Both the position numbers and the translations under genes were made by a program. DNA of 64,000 nucleotides, from assembly GCA_030789695.1 (NCBI GenBank), contig CM061140.1:174678319-174742318 (forward strand), given 5' to 3'. Origin of the DNA: Scilla litardierei (lineage: Eukaryota; Streptophyta; Magnoliopsida; Asparagales; Asparagaceae). The notes beneath the pieces were generated by a model. The model was not told the origin of the DNA and searched no databases. It saw only the letters and a list, made by a program, of their open reading frames with translations. Positions 46,481 to 57,169 of this stretch are shown here, piece after piece (the stretch's first letter is position 1; each line of letters starts with the position of its first letter).

Positions 46481-48277
46481 AATTTTCTCCCCCTTGTCAT
46501 CAACAAAAAACAAACAAATAATTTAATGACAACACAAATGTGTTTAGGAGGGAAATTCAATTTCTTGTGCCTGCAAGAGATGTATTAGTTTATACTAGCA
46601 GTTGATATATAGCACAGAGATATTGTAGCAAAACACCACATAGAGAGTTATTACAGACCATAGTCTCAAATGACATAGTTTTAAGAACCATTGTTTTAAA
46701 GAGAAGGAAAGAGCTAAGAGTGACCGCCATCTTTCTTTAGTTCCTTGATCTCATCAAGGATCATGGCAAGTGTGTCTTCAGTTATCTTGTTGCTCTTCAC
46801 CACAAACTCTTTCAGATTGTCCACTTTACGATTAATGTCTTCAAATCCTTGCTTTTGTGTGATCTTCAACCTTCCAATCTTCTTCAGGAGCATTTCCTGA
46901 AGTTCAAGAATGTATGCCGGAACTTCTTCTTCTTCTTCTCCGCTTCCTCTTTCTTCTTCTCCTTCTTCTTCTGAATCTAAAATAACAACTTTCTTACCTC
47001 TCCTTGAGGATGATGATCCTCCTTCAGCAGCAATTTGTTCTTCAGGGACATTTTCATCAAGGTCATGGTGGAGATTCATTCTCCCAAGTGCATGCACATA
47101 AAAAATACGAGCAGGTTCTAGAATAGATGTTTCATGATCCAGTGGCACATTGAAGCTAATGAATAGTATAGTAAGATAGTGCCCATGAGAAAGAGTGGAG
47201 GAGGGTCTATCAGAAGAAGCTGAGGCTAGGATAGAATCCATAATCACTTTGGCCCAATTAATGCGAATGTTACCTAGGATGGCATAAATACACTTAGCTT
47301 GTTTCTCAGATAGGATTGCATGGCTCCCAGACTTTTGAGTAATGTTATAAGACAATATATTAGCCAAGATCCTCACCGGATAGCGAAGATTGCAACATGG
47401 AAGTTTGGTTTGAAAGTGTCTACCGGGCAAATACATTCTTTCTAGAATGTTCTCATCAGTCATTTCAATTTTCTCAAGAAGCATGCCAGAGTATGGGATT
47501 CCTAGGGCTTCTCCTAGGGATTTGACAGTAATAGCAAGTTTGGTGTCAAGGACTTTTGTTATGAAACGACTTTTAACAAGATCATAGTCCATGTTTGCAT
47601 AGAATAGATGAACAAGCCTAGGATAGCAGAGGTACACATTTTCAGAAGAAAACAAGTTTGCTAAGTTTTGAAAATCTAACAGACTGTCAATGCCATAATT
47701 GATAACATCATTAAGTTTGACAAATCGTTCATGCAAGATAGGTTTCTTTGAGATCTTAACAAATTGCTCATAGGTAGTAGTTTTGAAAAGATAGGGTAAG
47801 ATAGTCTCTTTTTCAGAATCAATTTCTGTAGAAGTTTTCCTCTTCTTGGAGAAAATCCCCTTGATAGGCATCTAGATAGAGTAAAAGAAAAAAAACAACA
47901 TTTTTACACTACTAGATAACCAAGAGAGATGAAATAATAAAGATCATGAAGTAAGAAAAAAAATTTTACGTTGAGTAACTTGGGAGAAAGATGAGAAAAT
48001 AGCTCCAAATGACCAAGCACCAAGGTGAAAAATCAAGAGAGGAGGAAGAAGAGGGGTAGTCGGCTACCCTTAGGGTTTCTCTTGGGGTTTTGATGTTTGG
48101 ATGAAGAGATGGGGAGAAAAGAGTGCCTTTAGATCAAGTTTTGGATGGCTAGGATGAGTTTTAGGCTTATTGGGTAAGTTGCCTTAGTGGATCTGAACCC
48201 ATCCACTCAATAGAACCCAATAGAAGTTAGTCAAAAAACAAGACAAGCCCAGAAATTTACGCACGGGTAGTCGACTC
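46481..48277 (-). mobile_element. Continuation of the Sirevirus-like element (3' internal part)
   Basis: Follows the chromovirus target duplication with minus-strand GATGACAAGGGGGAGA, another Sirevirus-like polypurine tract, then a long extra ORF (46714-47871). The element's gag-pol must lie beyond the next inserted LTR, outside the window. Confidence 0.7.
46714..47871 (-). CDS. Putative plant transposon protein (PF20167-like extra ORF of the Sirevirus), 385 residues
   Basis: Open from MPIKGIFSKKRK to the stop. The order ILHERFVKLNDV, YGIDSLLDFQNLANLF, YPRLVHLFYANM, TKVLDTKLAITVKSLGEALGIP and NILSYNITQKSGSHA matches the conserved scaffold of the 'putative plant transposon protein' family found as an additional ORF near the 3' end of plant retroelements. 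The C-terminus has an acidic Glu-rich run after GGSSSSRRGKK, then a probable coiled coil (QEMLLKKIGRLKITQKQG ... DNLKEFVVKSNKITEDTL). No membrane segment, catalytic motif or signal peptide is seen. Function in the family is unknown. Intactness suggests a fairly recent element. Confidence 0.72.
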   Translation of the reverse strand: MPIKGIFSKKRKTSTEIDSEKETILPYLFKTTTYEQFVKISKKPILHERFVKLNDVINYGIDSLLDFQNLANLFSSENVYLCYPRLVHLFYANMDYDLVKSRFITKVLDTKLAITVKSLGEALGIPYSGMLLEKIEMTDENILERMYLPGRHFQTKLPCCNLRYPVRILANILSYNITQKSGSHAILSEKQAKCIYAILGNIRINWAKVIMDSILASASSDRPSSTLSHGHYLTILFISFNVPLDHETSILEPARIFYVHALGRMNLHHDLDENVPEEQIAAEGGSSSSRRGKKVVILDSEEEGEEERGSGEEEEEVPAYILELQEMLLKKIGRLKITQKQGFEDINRKVDNLKEFVVKSNKITEDTLAMILDEIKELKKDGGHS

Positions 48278-48986
48278 TGTAACGCCCCGCTCCTCAGGAT
48301 ACCCTGATAAGTACGAATCCGTATCAGATATTCCCGAAGAGGCGGGTGTTACGAAGAAAATGCAAAAAAAATTCATAACACAGGCATGCCCACTGCGCAC
48401 TGCTGGGGTAGTACCTGTAGCATTCCAGACATCACAGAAATACAAAAAGAGCCATCAACTCAAAACACCAGTATACATATATAAGAACCGTTCAATTACA
48501 ACATCATTTACAAATCTCATATACATTATATAATCCAACTCACCCAAATACATTATCACACCCAAATCTCTCTCAATCTCACTCCGACACTCAAATCCAA
48601 CCAACGGGGCTCGTGGGCCTCTGACTCCAAGATCCAACACCTGAAAAATAACAATGGGACACGTCACAGCGTGACCCAGTAGGATGTCCAAACCCAACTC
48701 ACATGGTACACAAAAAATGCTCTACCCTAGCTAACAACAGAAACTATCTCATGGCATATCACAATAAGCGCAAACAAAAATGTAAATAATATCATTGCCA
48801 AACACGTACCTGCGGCAAGAGGATAACCTGCAAAACCAAGTAAGTATGACATATAGCGAAGTGAACTGCATTATTAATGAACTGAAACTTGTCATTACAA
48901 CCTTTGGGCTACAACATATATTTCAAGCTTTAGGCCATTTAGTAAATTTTAGCCTACCTTCCGAGGAAGGATTTAATCCCTGGCAT
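48278..48986. mobile_element. Left part of a further LTR (TGTAACGCCCCG-type), interrupted
   Basis: Begins TGTAACGCCCCGC at 48278 inside the Sirevirus sequence, with GACTC (48273-48277) as the candidate target duplication. It is cut at 48986 by the 14.3-kb element and continues at 63242. Its start resembles that of the solo LTR at 38487. The right end lies outside the window, so solo LTR or full element cannot be decided. Confidence 0.7.
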
Positions 48987-50068
48987 TGTTACGAGGTGGA
49001 ACTCGCGTACAATGAATTTGTATTAATGGGAACCAAGGGCACGGTGGTTATGTGGAGAAGGGGGTTTAGGTAGGCTATTTGACAAGCGATTAGTGGGGTG
49101 AAGAAGTCGATCTCGACGCCAGTGACGGTCGCGAGGCTGAATCTTGCCGGATGCGGCTGGACAAGGTTGAACGGCAGGGGGGTGACGCCGACTGGTGTTG
49201 ATAGGCGAGCTCTCCTGCAACACAAACAACTCGTCAGAAGGGCTGGGTTGGGGGTTCAACCCTTAGCCCCTCCGATGCCTAAGTCAGTGATAGGGCTTAA
49301 AATGGGGGGCTGGTCACGCCGGTCGGACTAACGGTGTTTCGACCGCGCGTGGCGAGCTATGGGTGGGAGAACAAAGATATGGAAGACCTTTGCACTCGTG
49401 TGTGAATAGTTGAATCAGAGAGAATTCTGCAGCATGCCCCCTCTCCGTAAGAGGAGGGGGGAGTATTTATACCTGACGGATGATGACTTGGCACGCTGAG
49501 CTGGCTCGGTTGTCAGCGGAAGCTTCGGACAAGGACATCGGGAACAGGAGTTTCTGACCTGCCTCTGTCAGGCGGCGCAACGGCCAAGAGGTGCTTTTGT
49601 CGGGATGTCAGGGCCGAAAGCACCAACCGCCGGTCAGGTCAGCCGCCTAGGGGTGCTTTGTCAGGCGGTCGGGTGACGTATGTGTCAGTTGTGCCTTTGT
49701 CCTAGGCTGTTTGTCGTTAGCGTCGAACTAAAGGTCTGGCTTATTTTAGGCGCCGCGGTTCGCGGGAATCGGACGGGCCGTTCCGGTCGGGGGTAGTCCG
49801 GCCCGACCACGCCCGTCCGTAGGCTTGGCCTTGATACCCAAGCGTCCCCAAGCGCGCTACCCCGATGGGCCGGGCGGCCGCGGTTGTTCGCCTCGGCCGG
49901 CTACAGTTGCTCGCCTCGGCCGTTTGGGGGGGGTGCCGTAAGGCGTGCCTATCTCCATGATGGCCCGGGTCCTCGGGGCGGCGGCCCTGATTGTTAAAGG
50001 GTGAGCTAAAGGGCTACGTTAGCGGATCCGGGCGGGAGTCGGGCTATTATGATCTTTAGGTCGTAACA
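48987..50068 (-). repeat. 3' LTR of the gag-protease element
   Basis: 1,082 bp. Contains a minus-strand TATAAATA at 49464-49471. Next to it, minus-strand AAGGCCGGGGGCAAT (50069-50083) is the polypurine tract. Confidence 0.93.
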
Positions 50069-50575
50069 ATTGCCCCCGGCCTTCGAGTCTGAGGCGGCAG
50101 CCCGACTCGGCTCGGAGGGCGAATCATATCCAACATTCCGGACCCTCAATGTGGGCCTTGGACCCACCGGGTTGTGACGGCGGCGGCTTCGAAACTCCCG
50201 CTTCAGTGGTCATCATTGCGATTTGAAGAAAGAAGGGGGGAGAGGAAAACGAAGCGTCTCTGCGATTGAGTTTGCGACACGTGGATGAGGTGACTCTTAC
50301 GCCAGTCGAGGCGTCGGGGATGTCTCGATGGGCGCCGCGTGGCGAAAGTTTGACGGCCGAGATGGCCCGGGGGCCCCCTGTACCGCCTAAAATGGTCTGG
50401 GAGGTGGTCGGCGGGAATTTTTTGTCTTTCTCCGATTCTCCTCCGGCGCTCGATTTTTCTATTTGGAGCTTACTGGCTAACCTGTCCCTTCCGTCGCCGG
50501 CCGTCTTCTTCCGATCGTCTTCCATGTTCGAGGGAGCAACAGGTAACAACAATCAATTTCCTTCCTTTCCGATCA

Positions 50576-52578
50576 ATGGCTTCTCGATTCGAGATTGGAG
50601 GGAGTAGCCGGGTGGGGGAGGAAGAGTCGGCGTGCGAGGGGGCGTCGCAGCCGGGGGTGCAGCGGATCAGGGAAAGATGGTCATGGTTGTCCGTTGCACC
50701 GAGAGACATTGAGTCCTCCCGACGCAGGTTGGATAGGATCAACATCCGGGAGATTCGCGTGCGGTTTGTGCGACAACCCTATGAGGTGCGGGTTCCCGGG
50801 TCGGGGGAAGCGGTGAGCTCACCGGGGAATGATGAGGTCGGGGTCTATGTCCGGTCCTTTGAGTTGGGGCTCCGCTTTCCGATCCACCCGTATTTGTTTC
50901 ACTTGCTGAATTTCCTGGAGCTGCCGATATTCGCCTTAGCACCCCGTTCCTGGGGCCTGTTAGTGGGGTTTGTCGTTTTGTGTCTCGCTTGCTCCTTGAG
51001 TCCTTCCTTGGCGTTGTTTCAGCATTTCTTCGTGGTTCGGAAGTGGGGGGTGTATCATCGCGTTTGCGCCAGGAGAGGGCGAGAACTCATCCTCGAGGTG
51101 CCTGATGATGTCGGCGATTGGATGAGGGAGTTCGTCTTCGTGACGGTGCCAAGTGACGTGGCGCTGACGTCGAATTGGGGGGCGCGGAATCCCTTCGTGA
51201 ATGAAGGGGTGGAGGAGACCGGGGAGGATATTGCCAAAGCTCAGATTTTGAGGGAGCTGCCCGAGGCGTGTCGTCATTGGGCGAGTCTGACGCAAAGCAG
51301 TCGGCTCGCCCAGGACTTTTGGGCCCTAAGTATCTTTGACGTTTTGTTAACTTCGGGCTAGGCTCGCCCTGATGGTCTTTCTTTTCCTTTCAGGCGAAGA
51401 CCCGATGAGGGAGCCGGAGGTGGTGTCTGGTTCGGCCGGTGCCCCGACCTCGGGGGGTACTGATCCTCACGGGAAAGGCAAGGGGGCGGCTAGTGAGGCG
51501 GGATCCCCGGACCGTGGGGGTGGGGCCCCCCGGGGGGAGAGATTGCACCCAGGACGGACGTCAGTCGGACGAGACCGCTCCGCCGGTGGGTCCAACGAGG
51601 ATCGTCCCGAGGGCGTGCCCGAGGGAGGGGCCCGACCCTCCGTCCCCCCGCGGGTATCCGAGGTGGTTGCGCCCCGCCGGGCGCATGTGGTTCAGAAGTG
51701 GCCATACGGGATCCCTTTGCGGGAAATGGGGGCGTCGTCGAGTCAAGCCTGTGAGGGCGCTCTCATTCGTTTTAAGAGGACCCGAGAAGAGGTCGAGGCG
51801 TACCCTGATGACCATCTCCGCAAGTTTCCCTTTCGAGTCAGCCGCGACGAGTCGGTATTCGACGATGCGGGAGTGGCGGCGCGGCTCGCCGAGTATTGTG
51901 GGTTGCCGCGCGATCGTGAGTCGTTGACTCGCGTGGGGGTGGAGCGGCTGTGTGGCTCGGATATATGGCACGTCGTACAGGTAAGCTGGTTTTCTTTACT
52001 CGTACGCCGGCTTTGTGTGCCCGTGTCTCACTGATTCAAGGTTTAAGCAGATGCTTACGAACGTGCTAGCCCTGCGGGGCCGTCCTGCCGCGGTCGCCAC
52101 CCGGGTGGCCCTGCGTGAAGCGAGGGAGAACCTTGGCGAGGTCAAGGAGAAGCTGAGGGACACGGAGGCGGAGCTGGAGAGGGTTAGGGCGGCCTGCGGC
52201 GTGGAGAAGGGGCGGGCTGCATACTTCGATTCGTCCAAAGCGGCGGTCGAGAAGCAGCTTCAAGAGATAACGCGAGAGAGGGATGATATTCGGGCGAAAT
52301 ATACCTCGGAAGTTGCCAGCAAGGAGTCTGTGATCGGGTTGCAGAGGTAGCAGATTGAGGACCTAAAGGTCGCTCTGGCGGCCGAGAAGAGGGAGAAGGG
52401 TCTAGCGGTGCGGCGACTGGAGGATAAGCGGGACGCTGAGGGCAAGCTGGTCGAAGCCGCTATCCGCCGGTATCATGACGAGCATGTTGTGCCGATGCTG
52501 CAAGAGGCTAAGGAGGCGGCGATTCGGCAAGTGGTCAAGGATGTGAGGGAGCGGTCGATCGAGAAGCGGCGCCGCTAG
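50576..52578 (+). pseudogene. Antisense gene 1: PF04195-like N-terminal domain plus coiled coil, three exons, one in-frame TAG
   Basis: Exons 50576-51329, 51394-51980 and 52051-52578 join in frame (622 residues if the internal stop is ignored). Exon 1 starts MASRFEIGGSS and holds the domain typical of the plant 'putative gypsy-type transposon' family (DEVGVYVRSFELGLRFPIHP, LNFLELPIF, FQHFFVVRKWG). Exon 2 is a low-complexity Gly/Pro/Arg-rich linker, then WPYGIPL and a conserved LAEYCGLPRDRESL block. Exon 3 is a long predicted coiled coil (LREARENLGEVKEKLRDTEA ... ). A TAG at 52348-52350 interrupts exon 3, but the same frame continues 75 codons to the terminal TAG at 52576-52578. It lies antisense to gag. 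Molecular function of the family is unknown. Confidence 0.8.
52348..52350 (+). other. In-frame TAG in antisense gene 1
   Basis: The coiled-coil reading continues unbroken after the stop for 75 codons. TAG followed by CAG suggests CAG to TAG, a C-to-T change at a CHG site. Confidence 0.8.
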
Positions 52579-52989
52579 AAGCGTGGGTTCGGGGAGGGCC
52601 GTAACTTCTTGTGATGGGGTTATGAGCGATGTGTTGTTGTAGTGGGTGGGGAGTCAAAGGTTCCATGTAAGGGTTAGCGGTTGGAGTAAATAAATTTTGA
52701 TTGTTTTGTGCCAGACTGTATTCGTGTAAGGTTAGCCCGTAGAATATACGATTTGTGGGGATGTGATTGCCCCCAACTTCGCTCTGCCGGGGATTCTGGT
52801 AGAGGGGAGTTGAGATGAGTCACGGTCTCTGTTCGTTTGCTTGGGCGCCCGTGCTAAGTGTTGGAATTGAGATGGGTTCCCGTGACGGCCGGGCCGAAGG
52901 AGAGCGGAGATGGCAATGATGCGAGGGAAGCTCCTGCTTTGTCCGTACTGACGGGTGTTAGACCAAATATTGGGTCCAACTCTGAGGGT

Positions 52990-53145
52990 GTTTTGGCCGG
53001 ACTGATGGAGGACGGATCTAATCTTGGATATGGCGTTGGTACCATGATTTGGCCGGACTGTCGGAGGCCGGACCAAATCGTGGGTATGGCGTTGGTTCCA
53101 TGATTTGGCCGGACTGTCGGAGGCCGGACCAAATCTTGGCTCTAG
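52990..53145. repeat. 56-57-bp tandem repeat, about 2.7 copies
   Basis: Unit starts TTTGGCCGGACTG at 52992, 53048 and 53104 and includes CGTTGGTNCCATGA. It lies between the two antisense genes, about 450 bp upstream of the second start codon. Confidence 0.9.
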
Positions 53146-53429
53146 CGGCGATATCGTGGGGTAATTTCAAAAGAGGGTAATCATTTCGTAGGGATTTGGG
53201 CGGGATTTGTTGGCGGTCGTCTGACTTGACGTCATCCTGGCGAGTCGACGGCGGGCGGGAACCGAGGCGGCCCGACCACTGTGGTTACGACACGTGGCGC
53301 AACTGATGGTTTTGACGGGACGCGAAGCGGCAGAACACGTGGGTTGGTGATGGACAGGACCCAGAGTGGTGACGCGTGTCGTTGGTTCGACGGTCACGAT
53401 GCCGATGTTTTGCGGGACCGCTTTAGAGA

Positions 53430-53436
53430 TATATAA
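53430..53436 (+). promoter_or_regulatory. Candidate TATA box of antisense gene 2
   Basis: TATATAA, 157 bp upstream of the ATG at 53593, in otherwise GC-rich sequence. No equally clear box was found for antisense gene 1. Confidence 0.45.
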
Positions 53437-53592
53437 CCTGTGGGGGGGGGTAAAAAAGGTTGAATGTCGAGGAGCTAGGGTTTGTAAGAGGTTTAAGAAT
53501 CCTTTCCAAAGCTGTTCTCGTAGGAGCGGTCGGCGGAGCAAAGCGAGAGTCCGAGGCGGCAGCACCCGTTAGGTAAGACGCCCATTTGACTA

Positions 53593-55706
53593 ATGTCTTC
53601 CACGATGTCTCCGATTCTGGGTCAGGGTTCTGGGGGAGTTGGGGAGGGAAGTTCATCCTCGGAGACCGGAGGGGTTCCCGTCGAGATTGCGGGAGTGAAG
53701 TCGGTGCTGAGGAAATCCATTGGGGAGATCTTCGCAAAGTACGTCAGGCCGCCATACTCGGTTCGTGAACCGGAGCCGCAGGAAAGGGTGTGTTTTGCGG
53801 GGGACCGGGAGGTTGGAGTGTACGTCTCTTCATTTGAGCAGGGTTTGCGCTTTCCCCCTCATCCGTTCATGCTGGAAGTGTTGAACTTCCTGGAACTGCC
53901 GCTGTATCGTCTGATGCCCAATGCCATCAGTGCCATTGTGGGGTTCCTAGTGCTGTGTGTAAGCAATCAGGTTAATCCGTCCCTGTCCTTATTTCGCCAC
54001 TTCTTCTTGGTCAAGAGGTATGGATCGTGCTACTATTTATCCGCGAAGAGGACGCATCCGCTCATCAAAGGGTTGCCTGGCAAAATTAAATTGTAGCGCC
54101 AGCAGTATGTGTTTGTGGAGGTGCCGGAGGAAGTGCTGATAAGGGCTGATTGGGCCGAGTTGAATCCCGAGGCGAGAGAGGTGGTGGAATTGGGGGACGA
54201 GGAGAAGTTGGTGGCCCAGACTTTAATGGCTATACCAGCAGAGGGCCGAAATTATCGGACGTTATCTCGGCCTGAGATGATAACAGCCTATATATGGCCC
54301 GAAGGTACAGAAGATTTGGGTGTTCCTGCGCCTGATATGCTTACGCTGAACTTTCTCTCTTTGGCAGGTGGCACGATGAGTCTATCCCTTGAGGAAATGA
54401 TGCGGAGGGCCGCGGATCAGGCGGGGCGATCGACGACGAGAGGTGGCCCTAAGAGGGCGCGAGCGGAAGGAGGGGCCGGGAGCTCGACTAGGGTGCCGGC
54501 GTCAACGAAGAGGAGGAAGAGGTCGACAGGGGATGGTGTGGCGGACCCCATCATCGACCTGGAGGGCGACGAAGAAGGGTCGACAGGGGGAGGGGGGGAA
54601 CTGCCCCGAATGACTTCGCCTAGCCCCGTGGCGCCTGCAGGGGGTGAGGGGGCGGATCCCAGCGGTCAGTCGCATGGGGTCGAGGCGTCGAGCGGCCCGA
54701 CCGGATCAGGAGGATGGGACCATTGGCCTTATGGTTGTCCCATGTTTGGTCTCGAGAGGCCGACGACCGACCCCCACTGTGAGGCCGCCCTGGCCAAGTT
54801 TAAGGCCAAGAGGGCCGATGTCGAGGGCTGTCCCGACGGGGCGCTTCATCGAGCGCGGTACAAAGTGGCGAACAATGAGTCCGTGTTTGAGGATGGTAGC
54901 GTGGTGGCGAAGTTGGCGGAAAACATCTTCCTGCCTCGCGACAAGGTGGCGCTGGAAGCGGTGGAGCCTGAGGGTCTGTGCGGGACCGCAGTGATGCATG
55001 GCGTCCAGGTATGTTATGTAAGACGGGTGACGTCTGTCGGCGGGTTTTAGCTTTCGCCCTAAATGGGTCTATTTTTTGGTGTTTCTTTACGCAGATCCTC
55101 AACTTGATGCTCGGGCTGATGCGGCACGTGCCGGCCATACACAAGGCCGAAGGCGCCGTGGCTAGGATGGTCGCCGAGGTCGCTGCCGTTCGTAAGAGAG
55201 CCGGCGAGGACCTGGAGAAGGAGAGGGAGCGGGGCGGCCGATATGAGGCTGAAGTAGAGCGCCTGAAGACCGTCGTGACCGAGGCTGGAGAGAGAGCGAA
55301 GGAGCTGGAGGGGGCCCTTCGAAGGGAGGAGGCTCGTGTGGAGGATTTTGCTGCGCGTGCCAAGGCCGCCGAAGAGGAGTTGGCCCGTAGGGTCGAGGAA
55401 TTCCGGACGTATCAGGAGGCAACCGTCATCCCCGCCCTTACAAATTCGATGGTCGAGGGCATAAGGAAGGGCCGCGTGGAGGGGTGGGATGACTGCCTTG
55501 CGCGGATGAAGGAGAAGGCGGCTGGCCTGGTCCCGCCAATAGAGGTCGATCTTGACGGGCTCGTCGCAAGCGGCGGCGGGGAGGGGGATGGAGACGAGAA
55601 GGGTGAGGAGCAAGGGGACGAGGATGGTGACGAGCCCGAGGTCGGCGGGGCGGCGGGGGATTCTATGGAGGGAGAGGGCGTCGTGATTGGTGGGGGCGCC
55701 GAGTAG
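53593..55706 (+). pseudogene. Antisense gene 2: paralogue of antisense gene 1, one in-frame TAG
   Basis: Exons 53593-54304, 54368-55008 and 55095-55706 join in frame (654 residues, internal stop ignored). The first intron is 63 bp and also open, so retention is possible. Exon 1 has the same domain (REVGVYVSSFEQGLRFPPHP, LNFLELPLYRL, LFRHFFLVKRYG). Exon 2 has a Gly-rich linker with KRRKRS, then WPYGCPMFGL and NIFLPRDKVAL. Exon 3 is a coiled coil (EVAAVRKRAGEDLEKERERG onward) ending in a Glu/Asp/Gly tail. The two later intron positions correspond to those of gene 1, so the pair arose by duplication of a spliced gene. TAG at 54094-54096 interrupts exon 1, with the frame continuing on both sides. 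Confidence 0.82.
54094..54096 (+). other. In-frame TAG in antisense gene 2
   Basis: Both flanking stretches are in the same frame and align with the sister gene, so this is a single nonsense change, again a possible CAG to TAG. Confidence 0.8.
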
Positions 55707-57169
55707 TTTTGTGTAGGCCCCCCCCCCCCCCCCTTGTGTATGTTTAAAAATGAAAGAAAGTAAGGATTCGCATGACTCGCCCCCGCCTCTTTTGGGCTTT
55801 CCGCCTGTGTATGCATAGATTTACTTCTTAGATTTACGCCTTGGTGCGGCCGTTTCTATGTTGGCGTAGGCTGAATCGTGTCGAGTCCCTTTATTTCGCG
55901 TATGGCGCCCGAGAGATTTGACAGCGGGGTCGCCTCCCTTTGTGTAGGTTGTTCGGGTTTAGGTCTATCCGAGTTATGACCAGCGGTAAACCGGGACTTG
56001 TCTTTGGCTTTTTCATCGGCTACGATCGGAAATTTAATAAAACGGGGGCTTTCTATAGGCGTAACGTTGAATTGGCACGAAGGCGTAACATTGTATCGGC
56101 CCGTAGGCGTAACATTGTATCGGCCCGTAGGCGTAACATTGTATCGGCCCGTAGGCGTAATATTGTAGGCGCGACCGTGTGTCGATCTAGGTAAGTGGAC
56201 GTTCTTTTCGCAGTTGATCCGCCTCTCTGGCGTCGTGCCCCTGACAAGGTGGGGTGGCGGGATTCAGAGAGTTCCCCCTTGGCGTAGGGGTGATGATCGC
56301 GTCGGAGCCCGGCAGTGGCTTTGGCCCTCGTTCCCAGAATTGGGGGGAGAGGGAGTCCTTGGTGGTTGTTCTATCCCACGGGGCCCTGTTGCTCCCCTCG
56401 ATTGGAGGCTTCGCGTGGTAGGCACGAAGGGATGCGGGTTGTATCCCCTCCGTGCGTCCCCCCGGTGTTATCGGTTTAGGGGAGGCCGATGAGTGGAAGG
56501 GGTGGCGCTGGCGGCTGCCGGGGGGTCCGGTGAGGCGATTTGGCAGGTCCGTCCCATCCATCGGGTTGCCAGTCAGCCGCTCCTGCGTTCCCCGGGCGTT
56601 CGTGGAGAGGCATGGTGTGCCCACGGAGCGCCCGGTCTCCTGCCTTAAGTTGTCCAAAAGAAGGAGGGGAGCAGCAGGCTGGGTAGCCGTTGTGTAAGCG
56701 GGATATCCGGTTGGTGGATCGTCTATCTTTGCGGTCGGCGAAGCTTGCGTCTTCCGCGCATTTCAAGGGAGGGAGGGTGGTAAAAATGACGAGTTTTTCT
56801 CCACATCCTTTCCTTTGCCTTTCTCCCCCTCTCCATGAAGCTGAGGAGAGGGGGGATTTATAATGGTGAGCGTCTGCGCTCATTTATTCTTCCTTAATAG
56901 GTGATGTGACCCCGATGGGGGACAGGTGATGAGACCCCTCAGGCATGCCTGGCATTTGTCATTGGCGCTCGTCCCGAGGGTCCTGCTTGAGTTGGACAAG
57001 TCGTTTCGGGCGTCTGCTTTAAGGGGGTCTAGCGTTACTCCTCGGGGATGGCTTTCCGTAGGGGTGGCCTCGATTCGCGGACCGCGAGTAGGTTCCCGAG
57101 GTTTGAGGAGAAGGGTGACGGACCCTTTCGGGGGAGGGAGGGCATCGGTCCGTTTCCTACTCTGCCTAA
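55707..57169. other. GC-rich noncoding part of the gag-protease element
   Basis: Begins with a run of about 15 C residues (about 55718-55733) and includes the 24-bp tandem repeat at 56058. Open frames on both strands (for example minus 56657-56187) have no recognisable domain. No remnant of RT or integrase was seen in any frame. Confidence 0.55.
56058..56172. repeat. 24-bp tandem repeat, five copies
   Basis: GGCGTAAC starts at 56058, 56082, 56106, 56130 and 56154. The middle three copies are nearly identical (ATTGTATCGGCCCGTA follows). Confidence 0.95.

Noticed and set aside
48795..49073. 92-codon open frame crossing the LTR boundary at 48987
   Set aside because: It spans an insertion junction between two elements, so it is a chance frame.
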